From: Hydra vulgaris
Lineage: Eukaryota > Cnidaria > Hydrozoa > Anthoathecata > Hydridae
Reading direction: 5' to 3'
NCBI RefSeq assembly: GCF_038396675.1
Contig: NC_088922.1
Location: 6,712,501 to 6,776,500 of the forward strand
Length of the DNA stretch: 64,000 nt
Shown here: one piece after another, positions 13,676 through 25,439 of the stretch
Layout of the letters: every line of letters begins with the position of its first letter
Numbering within the stretch: position 1 is the stretch's first letter
Position numbers and translations under genes: made by a program
Notes under the pieces: generated by a model
What the model was told of the DNA's origin: nothing
The model's database searches: none
Seen by the model: the letters and a program-made list of their open reading frames with translations, nothing else

Positions 13676-14159
13676 TGATGCCGATGCCAGTGGCGTAATA
13701 GTTAAATTTTTATATAAAAATATTGCGATTACGTTTATCAACAAGACTGCTTTATCCATAGCAGGTGTCCCGCTAATGTCTTTTTCTAGCACAAATCTAG
13801 GATCTCCACCCACCCACCCCCACCCCCTTAGCAATAAAATGTTATTTATACTATACATACAGCTTTTAAATCTCCAAATCAAAGTCTTTTAAAATCTACA
13901 AAATAAATGTTGATGCTAATATAACATTCTCAAGAACTTTTATTGAACAAAATTTAAATCTAGAGCAATAAATAACTAAAAAACAGCTTTTTATTTACAC
14001 GCAAATTTCCAATTTTTTGCTATACTAATATAAGTTAAGGTATTGTTAAGTTTATATAAGTTAAGATATTGTTGCTAAGTTACATTTATCCAATCAAAAC
14101 AATTTCTTAATATAGTGTTTTATTCTGACAAATATTTCTAGAAGAAAATAAGTTTCATT
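13676..14159. other. Gene-free stretch
   Basis: AT-rich. A CAGTGGCGTA motif at 13689 resembles a hAT terminus but no partner end was found. A C-rich run lies at 13806-13828. Confidence 0.45.
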
Positions 14160-14615
14160 GTCTAAAGATTTTTTCATTGTTAAAATATTGAAACTACCAC
14201 ACAAATTTAGATGTTGTTCTACAAGCTGAAAAAGCCATTATTGTTTTTCATTGTCATCATGTTTGAGAATTTTTGCATAGTTTGTGATAATTGCAATGCC
14301 TTTTTCTGTGTCATTTGTGCACAGAAGATTTGGAACAAAAAAGTTGACTTTCTAAAAGTACTAACTTTTTCCGATTGATCTAATGATGTTAAATCATCAA
14401 TTTCTTGATGCTTGAAATGGTCCATTCTTCACTTACATCGATGTTCCTGGTGGTCCAGGAGTGACAAGCTTTCTAAGTTGAAATGTTGAAAGTTGATGAG
14501 TTTTTAAAAGCTCAAGCATCATTGCAGATTTTGCCTTTAATGATGTTTGAGAAGAGAAAAGTGACAGTGGCACCATTACTCCAGTAAAGTACGAGTACCT
14601 TTCAGTGGTATTCAA
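14160..14615 (-). pseudogene. Fragment of an uncharacterised transposon-associated protein
   Basis: Minus-strand reading gives VPLSLFSSQTSLKAKSAMM, LVTPGPPGTS and, in a shifted frame, NDTEKGIAIITNYAKI followed by FQLVEQHLNLC. The order 'PLALF ... D/N-x-x-E-x-G-I-A-L-I ... LLQVVE-x-H' is what I associate with a widespread uncharacterised family in invertebrate genomes. It is broken by at least two frameshifts and several stops. The assignment is by pattern only. Confidence 0.35.
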
Positions 14616-14723
14616 AATTCTTGTTAACCCACACCATTGTCAAAATTCTCGTTTACTCACATTTTTGTTAAAATGGTTCTTGAAAATTATACAATTTTTA
14701 ATCAGATTAAGTTCATTGATTCG

Positions 14724-14786
14724 AAGCATTTGTGCAGGTAAGCCAAGCATTTGTGCAGTTAAGCCAAGCAATTGTGCAGGTAAGCC
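14724..14786 (+). repeat. Three tandem 21-bp units with splice-donor-like core
   Basis: AAGCATTTGTGCAGGTAAGCC is repeated three times with single-base changes. Units 1 and 3 contain CAGGTAAG, a perfect 5' splice-site consensus on the plus strand; unit 2 has CAGTTAAG. Confidence 0.9.
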
Positions 14787-14829
14787 AGATTTTGACATAG
14801 ATCACAAAGCTGGAAAAGTATCTCAAGTT

Positions 14830-15445
14830 TGACAAAAAAAGTCTGCTAATTAGTTTAGCTAATATTTAAACAAAAATATCTTTGCCCTGTACAAAAGTAT
14901 GGGCATCCAGTGGGCTTTGTTTTGCCTACAAGAAAAGTTAAAAAAACAACAAAATTAAACTAATAAAAATATATAAATACATGACTGAGGAGAGAGAAAA
15001 CAAATTCAGTCTTATCGTCAAGCCCCTTAAAAATAAAAATATCAATAATGAAAACGTTATTCTGTTAAATAACAAAATATACTTAACGCTACATTACACT
15101 TTATTATACCTAAAAATATAAATATAAGTATAAATTAAGTTAAAAACAGCTAACACATGAATATTAAAAAAAATATTAATCTATATATTATGATCGTTAT
15201 TTAATAAAAAAATGTGTATTTTTTTCAGAAGCGATTTTGAGGAATATAGTGCGCTAGTCAGCATTCGATACATTTTTGTTTTGAGAACATTCAAAAGAAA
15301 ACACACAACAAAAACGGTTTTTAAAGATTCGCCCCACGTCTCTTATTTTATTCCTAGAATCGCCTTGAATTTTATGTAGTTTTATACAAATTTATTTTGT
15401 AGAAACAAAACCCTCTAATATAGACACGTTATAATATACACAATG
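14830..15445. other. Gene-free AT-rich stretch
   Basis: No coding or structural signal recognised. Confidence 0.5.
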
Positions 15446-15599
<154 letters not shown>

Positions 15600-15876
15600 G
15601 AATAAATCAAATAAATACACGTGACTACTGTTAATCATAAGCTTCAGAAAAAATTCGTTTATCAAAAGTTTCTTATTAATTTTATTTTTTAATTATTTAA
15701 AGGAAGAAAGAACTTTTTATTCTCATTCGATGGTGCTTTCCATAGTTTTAATAGTATTTAATAGCGTGTTTTATAATTCAGATCCTTTGTTTGCGAATAG
15801 AAATTTATTAGCAAAAAGTGTACATTTCTAAAAATTAAAGAATTTATAAGAATTTTTAAAGCATGTTTTTGTTCAC

Positions 15877-15960
15877 TAAGCAGTTTATTTATTTTAGTTA
15901 CGTTAGTGCTACATCAGGGAACGTTTGCATAATTTAAGCAGCAATGAATAAAAGGAAAAT
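15877..15960 (+). repeat. Dispersed repeat, partner of 33676-33765
   Basis: The core AGYTACGTTAGTGCTACA, then RYAACGTT, and a following GCAATGAAYAAAA block are shared with 33676-33765 in the same orientation. Both copies lie a few hundred bases after an (AT)n array. Confidence 0.7.
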
Positions 15961-16156
15961 AAATGTATATTAAACAGGTTACCAAACAGTTGTTAAAACA
16001 ACTACTTGGCTTTTTATATCGGTTGAAATTTTTGTTACGATAAAATTCTTTAATTGTTAATTGCTCAAAAACTGAACAGATTTTAAAAAATTTTTGACAC
16101 AGTGAAGCTAATTCAATTATTTATTTTATTAATTTTTTAAATTTTTTATTGGACGC

Positions 16157-16680
16157 CTAGAATAAAACCGAATATTTTAGCGAGTACTTGACATCATCTG
16201 CTGGATCTTGCTTTTTTTTCAAGCTACTACTTGTTTTTTTTAAATCGTTATTTATCTGAAGCAAATTTTTTGCTTTTTTAATAAGATTTCTTTTATGATT
16301 GAGCAATAACTTCCAATGCTGCTCTGGACAAGTTGAATGATTTGCTCCCTTCGGTACAACTTCAGCTCTATTTTCTCTCATACTATTTCAAAGTCTTATA
16401 GAAGTAGTAGATTGTAACCAAATCATGCCAAAATATAGTGGGCATATCACGTTTTTTAAGAAATTCTAAAAGAAAAACCAAAATTTATTTTTTAAGCGTT
16501 ACGAGTAATTTTGGTGTACTTTTCAAACCAAAGAAGCAGATTGCTTGCCATATAAAGAACCTGCGAGCTATTTTCTCGGTTTGAATATACTTTAGAAGTA
16601 TATTCCCATATGGACTCTGTCTGGTATTTTGCTGGGTTTCCCATAAGAATCCCGTAAATTTTCGATTTATTTTTTCCCTA
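16157..16680 (-). pseudogene. DD37E-like transposase, C-terminal fragment
   Basis: Minus strand. FFIWQAICFFGLKSTP near 16550-16590 parallels WQAICRCGKKSAPY of the element at 12348. RAEVVPKGANHSTCPEQ followed by KRNLIKKAKNLLQINNDLKK matches the catalytic-E region and C-terminal helix of the same family. The aspartate region between them is too decayed to read, and no terminal repeats were found. It is a partial copy lying just 3' of the LINE at 16745. Confidence 0.6.
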
Positions 16681-16766
16681 ATTAGTTTTTACCTACAATA
16701 CGTGTTTTAATCTATGTATTTATACACAATTCAATTGCAATATCTATAACAGCCGGTATATATTAA

Positions 16767-19700
16767 TTACTGTTCAGTTTTAAATAAAAAAAGCGTTAAT
16801 AATAAACTTTCTTGATTTTCGTCTTGTTTGCTATTGCTTTTAAATCTACCTATTGATTGCAAGTTTGATTTAAAGTTGTTAATTGTAATTGATTGAACGA
16901 CTTCTGCTGGTAGACTATTCCATCCATAAACAACTTTGTTGCTGAAAAAATATTGCCTTTTCATACAATTTCTAACCAGTTCAGGTTTCAATCTATGTTT
17001 TTCTCCTCTAATGTTAGATGCTGGACTCGATGAGCAAATAGAGTTCATTGCTTGGTCTTGTTTAATATCAATCTTTTCAATACTATTAAATATCTTGAAT
17101 TGCTGGATCAAGTCACCTCTTAGCCGCCGAGTCTCTAAAGTTGTCATATCCAAAATTTCTAATCTTTTTTCGTATTCAAGATGTCTTAGCTCTGGTATCA
17201 TTTTGTTTGCTCTTCGTTGAACTTTTTCTAGTTCATTAAAATCTTTTGTATAATACGGACTCCATGCTTGAATCGAACACTCTAAATTTTGTCTAACATA
17301 CATACAATACATTGTTTTTATCAGATCTTTATCCTTGTGCTTGAATGTGTTATTTAGTAGTGAGAGCACGCTATTTGCTTTACTGGCTGTATATTTTACT
17401 TGTTTAGCCCATTTCAAATCACTTGATATATAAACACCAATGTCTTTTTCTAGTTTTGACTTTTCAGTTTCTAATAATGTATTGTTATTAGTCATAAAAT
17501 AAGAATATTCTTTATTATTTGAACCAAAGTGCATAATTTTACATTTTTTAAAATTTAATCCTAATTTCCATTTTGTAGACCATTCTTCAAGTTTATTAAC
17601 ATCATTTTGAAACAATTGTGAAACATTTTGAGAATAAATAGGTACAATTATCTTATTATCATCAGCATATAAACGACATTCATTAATAAAATTTTGTGTT
17701 AAATCATTTATAAATACCAGAAAAAGAAGAGAACCTAAAACAGACCCTTGTGGTACACCACTAAGGACATCAACTCAATCTGTCACACTTTCACCTAAAA
17801 CCACTCGTTGTAATCTGTTAACTAAGAAGCAGACTATCCACTTAAGACGTTTACCAGATATACCATAAGTCAATAACTTGGATAATAACTTTTTATGCAA
17901 AACACTATCGAAAGCTTTTTTAAAGTCTGTGTACAATACATCTATCGGTGTTCCATTATGAAACGCATCTGTTAAAATATCTAGGCATTCTAATAGGTTT
18001 GTTGTACAACTTTTGCTTTCATAAAACCATGTTGTTTTTTTGAAAGTAAATTATTTTTTATCAGGTATTGCATGATGCGATCAGCTATTATTCTTTCCAA
18101 TACTTTATATTCCAATACATGGTATTGAAGTTAACAAAACTGGTCTGTAGTTTGATGCTTTTAATTTGTTTCCTTTTTTGAAAAGTGACACAACATTTGC
18201 CTTTTTCCACATATCTGGTATAGTACCTGATTCAATTAATTTTTTGAACATTAAATGTAATTAAATGTATGATATTGAAGAGGTATGATATTGAAGAGCT
18301 GTATTCTTTTAAAATATAAGGATGATTTTACTTATCAAATGCTTTAAGTCTAGTTTGAACATCATTTTGTGTTATTAGAACTGTGTCTAATAACAAATTT
18401 GAAGTTATATTATGCAATTCAATAATGCTTGTATCATAGTCATCAACATACACAGAGTGAAAATATTTATTTAGTTCAGTAGCTATAGTAAGTTGATCAT
18501 GTTTCACCATTTTCATTTTCCAGAGCTCGAATTTGAGTTTTTACTGATTTCTTCTCATTGGTATATTTATAAAGCAATTTAGGATTAGATTTGAATTTGT
18601 TGCCTATAATTCTTTCCAACTGTTTTATATTGTTCTTGATATCATTTTTTATTCCAATTTTTAGCCTATTATATTTAGTTTTTATTAATTCATCATTCCA
18701 GCCATAGCGTTTGTTAGAGAGAATTGTTTTTAGTTCTTATTTTATTTTTCAATTCGGGAGTAATCCATTTGTTTTTGTTCCCTCTATTTTGACAATTAAT
18801 TCTTGTATAAATAGTTCTGTTGCATAATTATATTAATACAAAAATAAATCATACATTTCATTCAAAAACTTACCTTTAAACTCAATTTCCCAATTCACGT
18901 TATTGAAATGACTTGAGAATAATTCATAATTTCTTTTTTAATATAATATGATGGATTCCTTATGTTCTTTAGAAGACTTAAGATCATTTATTAGATAACA
19001 ACACTTTAGTAATTGATGACCCTGTTTGACATTCCCTAAAGGAGCTGAGTGAGTTATAGAAACAATTTTTTCTTTATTGTTTGTAATAATAAGGTCTAGA
19101 ATATTAGTTGATTCGTAACTTGCTTTTTGGAATGTTGGCTCACATACACATTGAAACAGAAAACATTCTTCGAGACATTCAATAAATATATTAGTTTTAG
19201 ATTCATTATCAGTTGCTGAAAAAGGACAATCATTGTCAGACCAATTTATTGTATTATAGTTAAAGTCCCCTGTAATAATAAGATCGCTGTATTCTTTGTG
19301 ATAAATACTTGTCCTAGCAGCATTAATTGATAACAAAATAAAGTTATTGTACTCATGAGATATGTCTGGTGGTCGATAAATGTATCCAATTAGAATTTTT
19401 TTATTTCTAAAACATAGACAAGTTTATATTTGTTCAATAAAATTATCTTTTAACTGTAAAATGTTTGTTTTAAAGTGATTAATACATTGTTTGACATAAA
19501 TATAAACACCTCCTACAAGAGTCTTTCTATCTCTTCTAAAAATATTATAGTTATTTATGTTTACATTTGATTCTGCTTTAAACCAAGTTTATGTAATACA
19601 AATAACATCTGGTTTATATATTTCAATTTGTAACTTTAATTCATTAATCTTATTATTCAGAGACGTTGCATTTGTGTACCAAACCATCAGTTCTTTGCAT

Positions 19701-19800
19701 TTTTGTGTACTGTGTTTATTTTTTATCCTTAAATCACAATTCTTAAGCTCATGAAAGTTTACTGATTCAATATCTGTCTTATCGCTAAGCAACTTATTAA
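16767..19800 (-). pseudogene. LINE ORF2: endonuclease plus reverse transcriptase
   Basis: APE-type endonuclease motifs: WYTNATSLNNKINEL (about 19650-19685), GGVYIYVKQ, LIITGDFNYNTINWSDND (near 19260), NILDLIITN and SAPLGNVKQGHQ. The linker contains NKYFHSVYVDD. The RT shows NYRPV near 18150, DVLYTDFKKAFDSV, then GVPQGSVLGSLLF (about 17740), and the catalytic YADD at 17659-17670. It continues without a break through a 282-residue C-terminal frame to the stop at 16767. One TGA precedes GVPQGS, and frameshifts and stops occur near 18000, 18120, 18300, 18520, 18740 and 19420. Role: target-primed reverse transcription, now lost. Confidence 0.88.
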
Positions 19801-20059
19801 GGCTGTGAACTCCACCACTGAAATAATTTACTTTATTGCTAGTTTCAAAGTTGAAGCCCCTTATGTGATTTAAGTATTTCTTGGCGTTTAATTACTATTT
19901 CTTAATTCTTACTACCCTGTCATTTCTTATTCCAAAGTAATAATTTGCAGTATCAATGTTGTCCTTATTTAGTTTTTTACACTCCTCTCTCAACAACTTC
20001 GATTTGTACCGTTCAGATTCAGTCAAATCAGGATTTATAAAAACATTTTTGTAGACTTT

Positions 20060-20640
20060 ATCTTTCTTTAACTCTTTGGCTTTTTTAAAACAGAATTTTG
20101 TTCCGATTAATCAGTTAAAATAACAATGTAGGGAGCTTTAAATCCCTTCTTTCTTTGACTTTAATTTGATAGCATTTTTTATTTTGACATTGACCTTCAA
20201 CTTTTGCATGATTTTCTCAATATTTTGTTTATCTTCTTCAATTGCTTTGACTTTATCACTTGAAGCTAAATAAACCGAAAATAACCAAGTTATTTTCTTT
20301 CTTATCTCTTTCCTTGCTTTCGTTTGCAATAATATTAATAATTTGCATTTGATCATTTGAGCCTTTTTCACTTTACTAGCCCAATCACCTGCCACTGGAT
20401 CCACTGGATAATCGATTGATCACCTGCTGGACTGGATTTATATCGAGAATTTTCTAATTAAAGAACTCTTTTAGTCAAGTTTGCATTATCTTTTGTTAAA
20501 GTTTCTATTCAGTTTTTTAAATCTTCAATTATCGCTTCTTGCTCACACTTGTAAGTGTTGAAATCACCTAATTGCAAATTAACCCTTTAGATTATTGGAT
20601 AAGAAGGCTACCACCCTAAATACCAGTGGATTACCTCCTG
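20060..20640 (-). pseudogene. LINE ORF1-like protein remnant
   Basis: The frame starting at 20404 contains KKITWLFSVYLASSDKVKAI and KKLKVNVKIKNAIKLKSKKE; allowing changes, this is the RRM-like region of LINE ORF1 RNA-binding proteins ('...D-x-V-x-x-I-x-x-x-L-x-V-x-V-x-x-x-x-R-L-G-K'). It continues as APYIVILTD and NSVLKKPKS. Upstream to about 20640 the reading is Leu/Lys/Asn-rich and may be the coiled coil. It is directly upstream of ORF2 on the same strand. Confidence 0.55.
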
Positions 20641-20829
20641 CCAGTGAATTTAGATTGTTATTATTATTAGTTCTTACTTATTAACACAAATACTGTAAAA
20701 AGTTTAGATGTTTTTTTCCGTTTTTTCCGTTTTTTTCCGATTTTAAATAAAAAAAAGATTAAACAAAATACAAATCATATTGAAAGAGATCGGAAGATGT
20801 TTTTTTGCCCATCAATCTGAACTCGGAGC

Positions 20830-21215
20830 CGTCATTGTAGTTTTTATGATTGCAAATGGAGACCGTCAGTACCACGATCTCTAGCGTTGGAAAACCATTT
20901 CGATAATTCAATTTCAATATCTTTAATAGTGGATTGTATTGTGTTTGGGTTCAGTTTCACAGCGCTTATGATTGCAATAAAACTACATTGTATTAAAATA
21001 GTCAATTAATGTAATCAATAACAACAAGGGTTATGCATTAATTTATATTACTTATTAAAAAAAACTTGGCAAAGTAATTGTGCTTTAAATGATTTCTTTC
21101 CTTTCTGCCCTTTCAAATTAAATTTGAGAGCAAGCTGGCCGTCAAGTAGAACAGGCACGCTCTCATGACAAAATTTTGAATGTCTTCACCACCAATGTCC
21201 GATAAATGTTTTGCC
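20830..21215 (-). pseudogene. DUF4806-like domain fragment with a probable intron
   Basis: Minus strand: HLSDIGGEDIQNFVMRAC, then in a shifted frame LLDGQLALKFNLKGQKGKK, which fits the DUF4806 pattern ('ALGG...V..I...L...ELA..F.L.G..GK.SF'). A probable intron follows, its donor next to CTTTGCCAAG (near 21065) and its acceptor after ATTGCAATCATAAG (near 20967). It leads to AVKLNPNTIQSTIKDIEIEL and SKWFSNARDR. One frameshift is required. The domain's function is not known; copies are often carried in repetitive DNA. Confidence 0.5.
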
Positions 21216-21464
21216 TAAAAGAAATGAAATAAAATGAAAAAGACGTAATTGCCACATTTAATCATTTAAAATCACGTTTGATCAAACTTCTTTTAAAAAG
21301 TCGCATGCGGCAACATTTTTAACCGAATAAGTTTCTATAAAATAAGTTTCTTAAAATGTTAAAAAATAAATTTTAAGACACAATTTAAGGTTAATTAGAA
21401 TTAAAAAATTTTATATCTTGAGCACATAAAGTTAATTATATTATAAATTATTTTTTTATTCATA

Positions 21465-21630
21465 ACTTTAAAAGGTAGACAATATATATAGTTTTTCTAC
21501 TACTTACTAAAAAATGTTGAAGTAAGAAGTAAGTATCGAAATAGTCGGTGTAGAATAGACATACCAAGACCCGTATTTTACGGGTCTTGGTATGTCTATT
21601 CTACACCAACCATTTATTAAAATATTACTT
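21465..21630. repeat. Dispersed repeat copy A with perfect 29-bp hairpin
   Basis: AAAAGGTAGACAATAT leads into a hairpin whose arms, 21547-21575 and 21579-21607, are perfect complements (GGTGTAGAATAGACATACCA and onwards) with loop TTT. Imperfect complementarity extends a further 20 or so bases outward. Copy B is at 23124-23350. Confidence 0.9.
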
Positions 21631-22850
21631 GCCGGACAGCTAGTATTATTTTAATTCTGAATTTAATGCTGTTGCTAATGCTGCCGTTACTTATTCGTGA
21701 GTGTTTGACACGGAAGTCACGGTAGCCTTTATACCCGAGTTAATAGCAAGATAGAGTCGCAGCACATTTTGTATAAGAAAATGTGAACGAAAGTGTATGC
21801 AAATATCTAACTTATGCAAACTTCAAACTATGTAATGTTAAAACATATATCAAGTTTTACAGCTGTACTTTCACTTTAAAATTGATTTGCGGCAACATCT
21901 CCATAATTTTGATTTATTGCTGCGCTTCCGAAGTACAACGTCAGGGTTCAAATCCTGCCGCTTGCATGTTAGTTTTTTCTTTTCCAATTTTCTAAAATAC
22001 AAGTTAAAACATTTTTAAAGTTCTATTATTGATATATAAAAATATAATATACTATAACAATAAAAAGGAAGAGAGTTTTTAAAAAACCTATAATATCAAT
22101 AAACATCAAAACCGCGGTAGAAATTTTTTTTCGCGCATGTCACGATAGAGATAATTAAGTAATTAATGTACTTAGGTAATTAGTTAAGTCTACACGTTCA
22201 ACACACATTAAAGTGACAACTTTTTTTTATCGGAAAAATAATTTAACATTCACACTTTTATTTTTTTCAAAATTAAATAACAGAGCGCAGTTCATAATAA
22301 GCTGTGGAAAAAAGCACATACTGAAACTTTTTATTTGAAACGGGCGTAGAGGTTTTGTCTGCTATGTGTTTCTTCAATGACCGGTCTGTTTGCACTTCTC
22401 TATTCCCTCTTTCAAACTGGCTCACTTCAGATTTCTTACTTTATTTTCTTCTATTCTTCCCAATATCTCTTTTTTTAACCTATTATCATTGTCAGAGTGC
22501 TCCGAAAGGAGAACGATGTCGTGTATACAGGATTAGTTAGTGATATGACTCCGCAAGGCAGACGCTGGAGGAGTATAAACTACAATACTCTAATAAGTTG
22601 CGGATGGTCTGGAAAAAAAACTTATAAAAACTTAACAAAAACTCAATAAAGAAAAAAATTATATAAGAAATAATTATAATAAGAAAAAGTCTGTAGCCGT
22701 TTTTTTATAAAAATTAACAATTTTGCAATTAAAAAAAAAAAAAGTACTGAACATTAATTGTTAATTCAAAACAAAGATTTGACAGATTATTATTTTTATC
22801 ACTAAATAGCGGTTCGCGCAACGACTACTAAAGCGTTTAAAAAATTTTTA
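21631..22850. other. Gene-free stretch
   Basis: No gene recognised. GGTTCAAATCC at 21942-21952 looks like a pol III B box, but no A box or cloverleaf could be built around it. Scattered ORFs are short and unlike known families. Confidence 0.5.
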
Positions 22851-22876
22851 AATTTATGCTATAAATTATTTTTATT

Positions 22877-23123
22877 CTGGGGCCGTATTCTCATCTCTCC
22901 GTTAAGCTTAACGGAGTGTTAGTCTAAAATTTCTTTTAAATTACATTAATAAAAAACTTATTTAAAATTATAACTTTTTAAACATAAATGTTTTATTTTG
23001 GTATAAGTTTTATTTTAACGAATTTATATAAATTTTCATCATTTCTTTACTAAGAAATATTGTAATGAAATTTCAGACAAAAGCTTCGTTAAGCTTAACG
23101 GAGAGATGAGAATACGGCCCCAG
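22877..23123. mobile_element. 247-bp MITE with perfect 37-bp terminal inverted repeats
   Basis: Arms 22877-22913 and 23087-23123 are exactly complementary, beginning CTGGGGCCGTATTCTCATCT. Each arm ends in the internal palindrome CGTTAAGCTTAACG. The centre is AT-rich and non-coding. It splits copy B of the hairpin repeat: the sequence on either side (AAATTATTTTTATTC and CTTCAAAAGGTAGAC) is contiguous in copy A near 21445-21475. This fixes the insertion point to within a few bases. No clear target duplication remains. Confidence 0.92.
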
Positions 23124-23350
23124 AGCTTCAAAAGGTAGACAATATGAATAGTTTTCTACCGCTGACTAACTTTTTACAGCAACTTGAGTTGTTGAATTGT
23201 AGCAACCTTTCACAACTGAAACTAATCTTTTACTTAATCTATCTTTAAATGAAAGAGAATATTACATATTAAAGTAAAAATATTAAAGTAAAGTATAAGT
23301 ATAGAAATGGTCGGTGTTGAATTAACTTACCAAGACCCGTATTTTACGGG
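23124..23350. repeat. Dispersed repeat copy B, truncated in the hairpin
   Basis: Shares AAAAGGTAGACAATAT, TAGTTTT(T)CTAC and the left hairpin arm (GGTCGGTGT...ACCAAGACCCGT) with copy A. It has an extra ~110 bp between them and stops seven bases into the right arm at ACGGGT (near 23350), where LINE sequence begins. Confidence 0.8.
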
Positions 23351-23366
23351 TGCTAGCATTAAATAA

Positions 23367-25060
23367 TATCACTAATGGACATAAACAAATAAGTTTCAAT
23401 AGCATACATAATTGAATTGAACTTTGCAGGTATATTACAGAAATCATTTATATAAATTAGAAATAGGAGAGGGCCGAGGATTGAACTTTGTAAAACTCCA
23501 TTCAAAATGTTTAATGTACCAGAGTCCAGATTGACTACATACTGTTTTCGGTAAAGGTTGCTTTTAACCGAATTAAAAGTTTTGTTTGTTACACCATAGT
23601 AATTTAACTTTTCTAAAAGTATAGAGTAATCTACTGTATCAAATGCATTTGACAGATCTATAAATATTTCAAGTGTGAATTGATTTTTTCAAATCCGTTG
23701 ATTATTTCCTCAACTAACTCAAAAGTTGCATGCTCTTTTGAAGTATTTTTCTCGAAATTTAATTGTTTAGGGTAAAACAGTTTGTTTTTTGCAAAAGGGA
23801 CATTAATTTTGTTATATATAATGCGTTCAAATATTTTTGAGAAAACTGATAATATGGATATAGGTCTATAATTTGAAATAACGGAACTACCATTGCCTTT
23901 AAAAATTGGGTAAATTTTAGCTACTTTTAATATATCAGGAAATATACCGTCATTTAATGATGGTTTCAGAATATAAAATTTTGGTGATGTTTGTTTGAAA
24001 CAACTATATTATCTGATATTCCATCAAAACCTGGAAATTTATTTTTTTAAATAAGAAAGCATCCTCAATTTCTTTACCGTTAATTCACTGTCAAGAAATA
24101 AATTATTATTAGATGAATTAAAATAGGTTTTAAATGAATCCATTAGAGGTACTATGTTACTAGTTAAATTTAGACCAACGTTATTAAAGTAATTGTTAAA
24201 CTCTTTTGAGATTTGCATAGGACTGTGAATATTAATATCATTAAAATTGATATTGAAGTGATCATTAAAATCATTAAAATTATTATCTTTAAAATCATTA
24301 AAATCATTATCATTAAAATCATTATCATTAAAATTGATATTGAAGTGAAGTGATGAACTACTTTTATTACGATCCGTTCTGTTATTAATTACATTCCCTA
24401 GTTATTTTATATCTAATTTACATTCAGTAATTTTTTTACTATAAAACTTTTTTGCATTTTTTAGTAAGCATTTAAAAAAGTATTTATAGTTTTTTTTTTT
24501 TTTTTTTTTTAAATAACCCTATTTTTAAGAAATTTATTATTTTTAAAAAATTTTTTTTTAAAATATTTATTATTTATTATAGAGTTTTTGTTTTCTTTTT
24601 GAGCATTTTACTAAAGCGTTGATCATCCAAAAGTTAGTAATTGTTTTCACTTTCGTTTTTATTATTTCATATGAAAATGTTTCATTAAATATATTTGAAA
24701 AACTTTTTGAAAAAGACATTATATGCTTCATTAGTATTATGACGTTAATAATATTTTCTAATTTTTCTTCATATAGTTTTTTTGCGAGAAATAATTAGTT
24801 TTTAACGTTGATAGATTGCCATTCTTCGAATAATGTTTTAACTTTAATTTCACTTACATTCCAGTTTTCATTTTCTGATTTTTTTATTCCGTTTACTCGT
24901 AAACTATTACAGCTAAAAAATAGTTTCAGAAACGTTTTAGACATAAAATGAAGAATAAACTTTTTTATAAAACTTATTAAAACATAGTAAAATCTCGAAA
25001 AAGGCAAAAATGTGATTATGACAAGATAATTACTTAATATTTTGAAAATCGCATATATCA
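23367..25060 (-). pseudogene. LINE reverse transcriptase, 3'-truncated at the catalytic site
   Basis: Minus strand. Linker pieces SKRKQKLYNK and KNAKKFYSKKITECKLDIK precede an Asn/Asp/Phe-rich repeat (FNDNDFND type, 24235-24350). Then come KEFNNYFNNVG, SELTVKEIEDAF, LKVAKIYPIFKGNGSSVISN with NYRPISILS, KQLNFEKNTSKEHATFEL, FIDLSNAFDTVDYSILLEK, NGVLQSSILGPLLFLIYIND and finally MYAIETYLFMS, where YADDT would be expected. The frame ends there at the border with the hairpin repeat, so the thumb and 3' end are gone. Its upstream endonuclease could be the relic at 27500-28860, now separated by insertions. Confidence 0.8.
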
Positions 25061-25439
25061 AAAAGTATTGCTAAGAAATAGTAGGTGTGATGATAGAAAA
25101 GGCGTAAAATTTGAGAAGCCTTGGTTTTGACTATATATTGTAACTTCCATTTCAAGCACAAATAACTCTACCTTGTAAAATCTAAAGAGTTAAATAAATT
25201 TTAAAAACAAATCTTCAAAGTTAAAGTCAAATTTAAAAGTACAATTCGTCAAAGTTATATTTAAATAATGAAAAAATCACTAGTGATGAACAAGAAAAAA
25301 AACTAGTGATGAGCAAGAAATTTATTGAAATGAATATTGAAGTTTCTAATGTAAAATATTCTAATGTATAAATATAACTTCTCATTTCAATAACTATTGA
25401 AATAAAAATTTATCTTTCTGAAAGGTTTTATATTTTTAT

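Larger units (their letters stand above)
16745..20650 (-). mobile_element. CR1-like LINE, nearly full length, inactivated
   Basis: Minus-strand order from the 5' side: an ORF1-like coiled-coil region (about 20640-20060), an endonuclease, a linker, a reverse transcriptase and a C-terminal region ending at the stop at 16767. Total coding span is about 3.9 kb, the expected size for a two-ORF CR1/L2-type element. Frames are broken repeatedly in the 5' half but long in the RT C-terminus. The 3' end was not located precisely, and no clear target duplication was seen. Confidence 0.85.

Noticed and set aside
13689-13830. hAT end CAGTGGCGTA
   Set aside because: No inverted partner within several kb and no flanking duplication.
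21885-21965. Possible tRNA gene around GGTTCAAATCC
   Set aside because: B-box-like text only. Acceptor and T stems do not pair when the loop is placed correctly, and no A box lies upstream.
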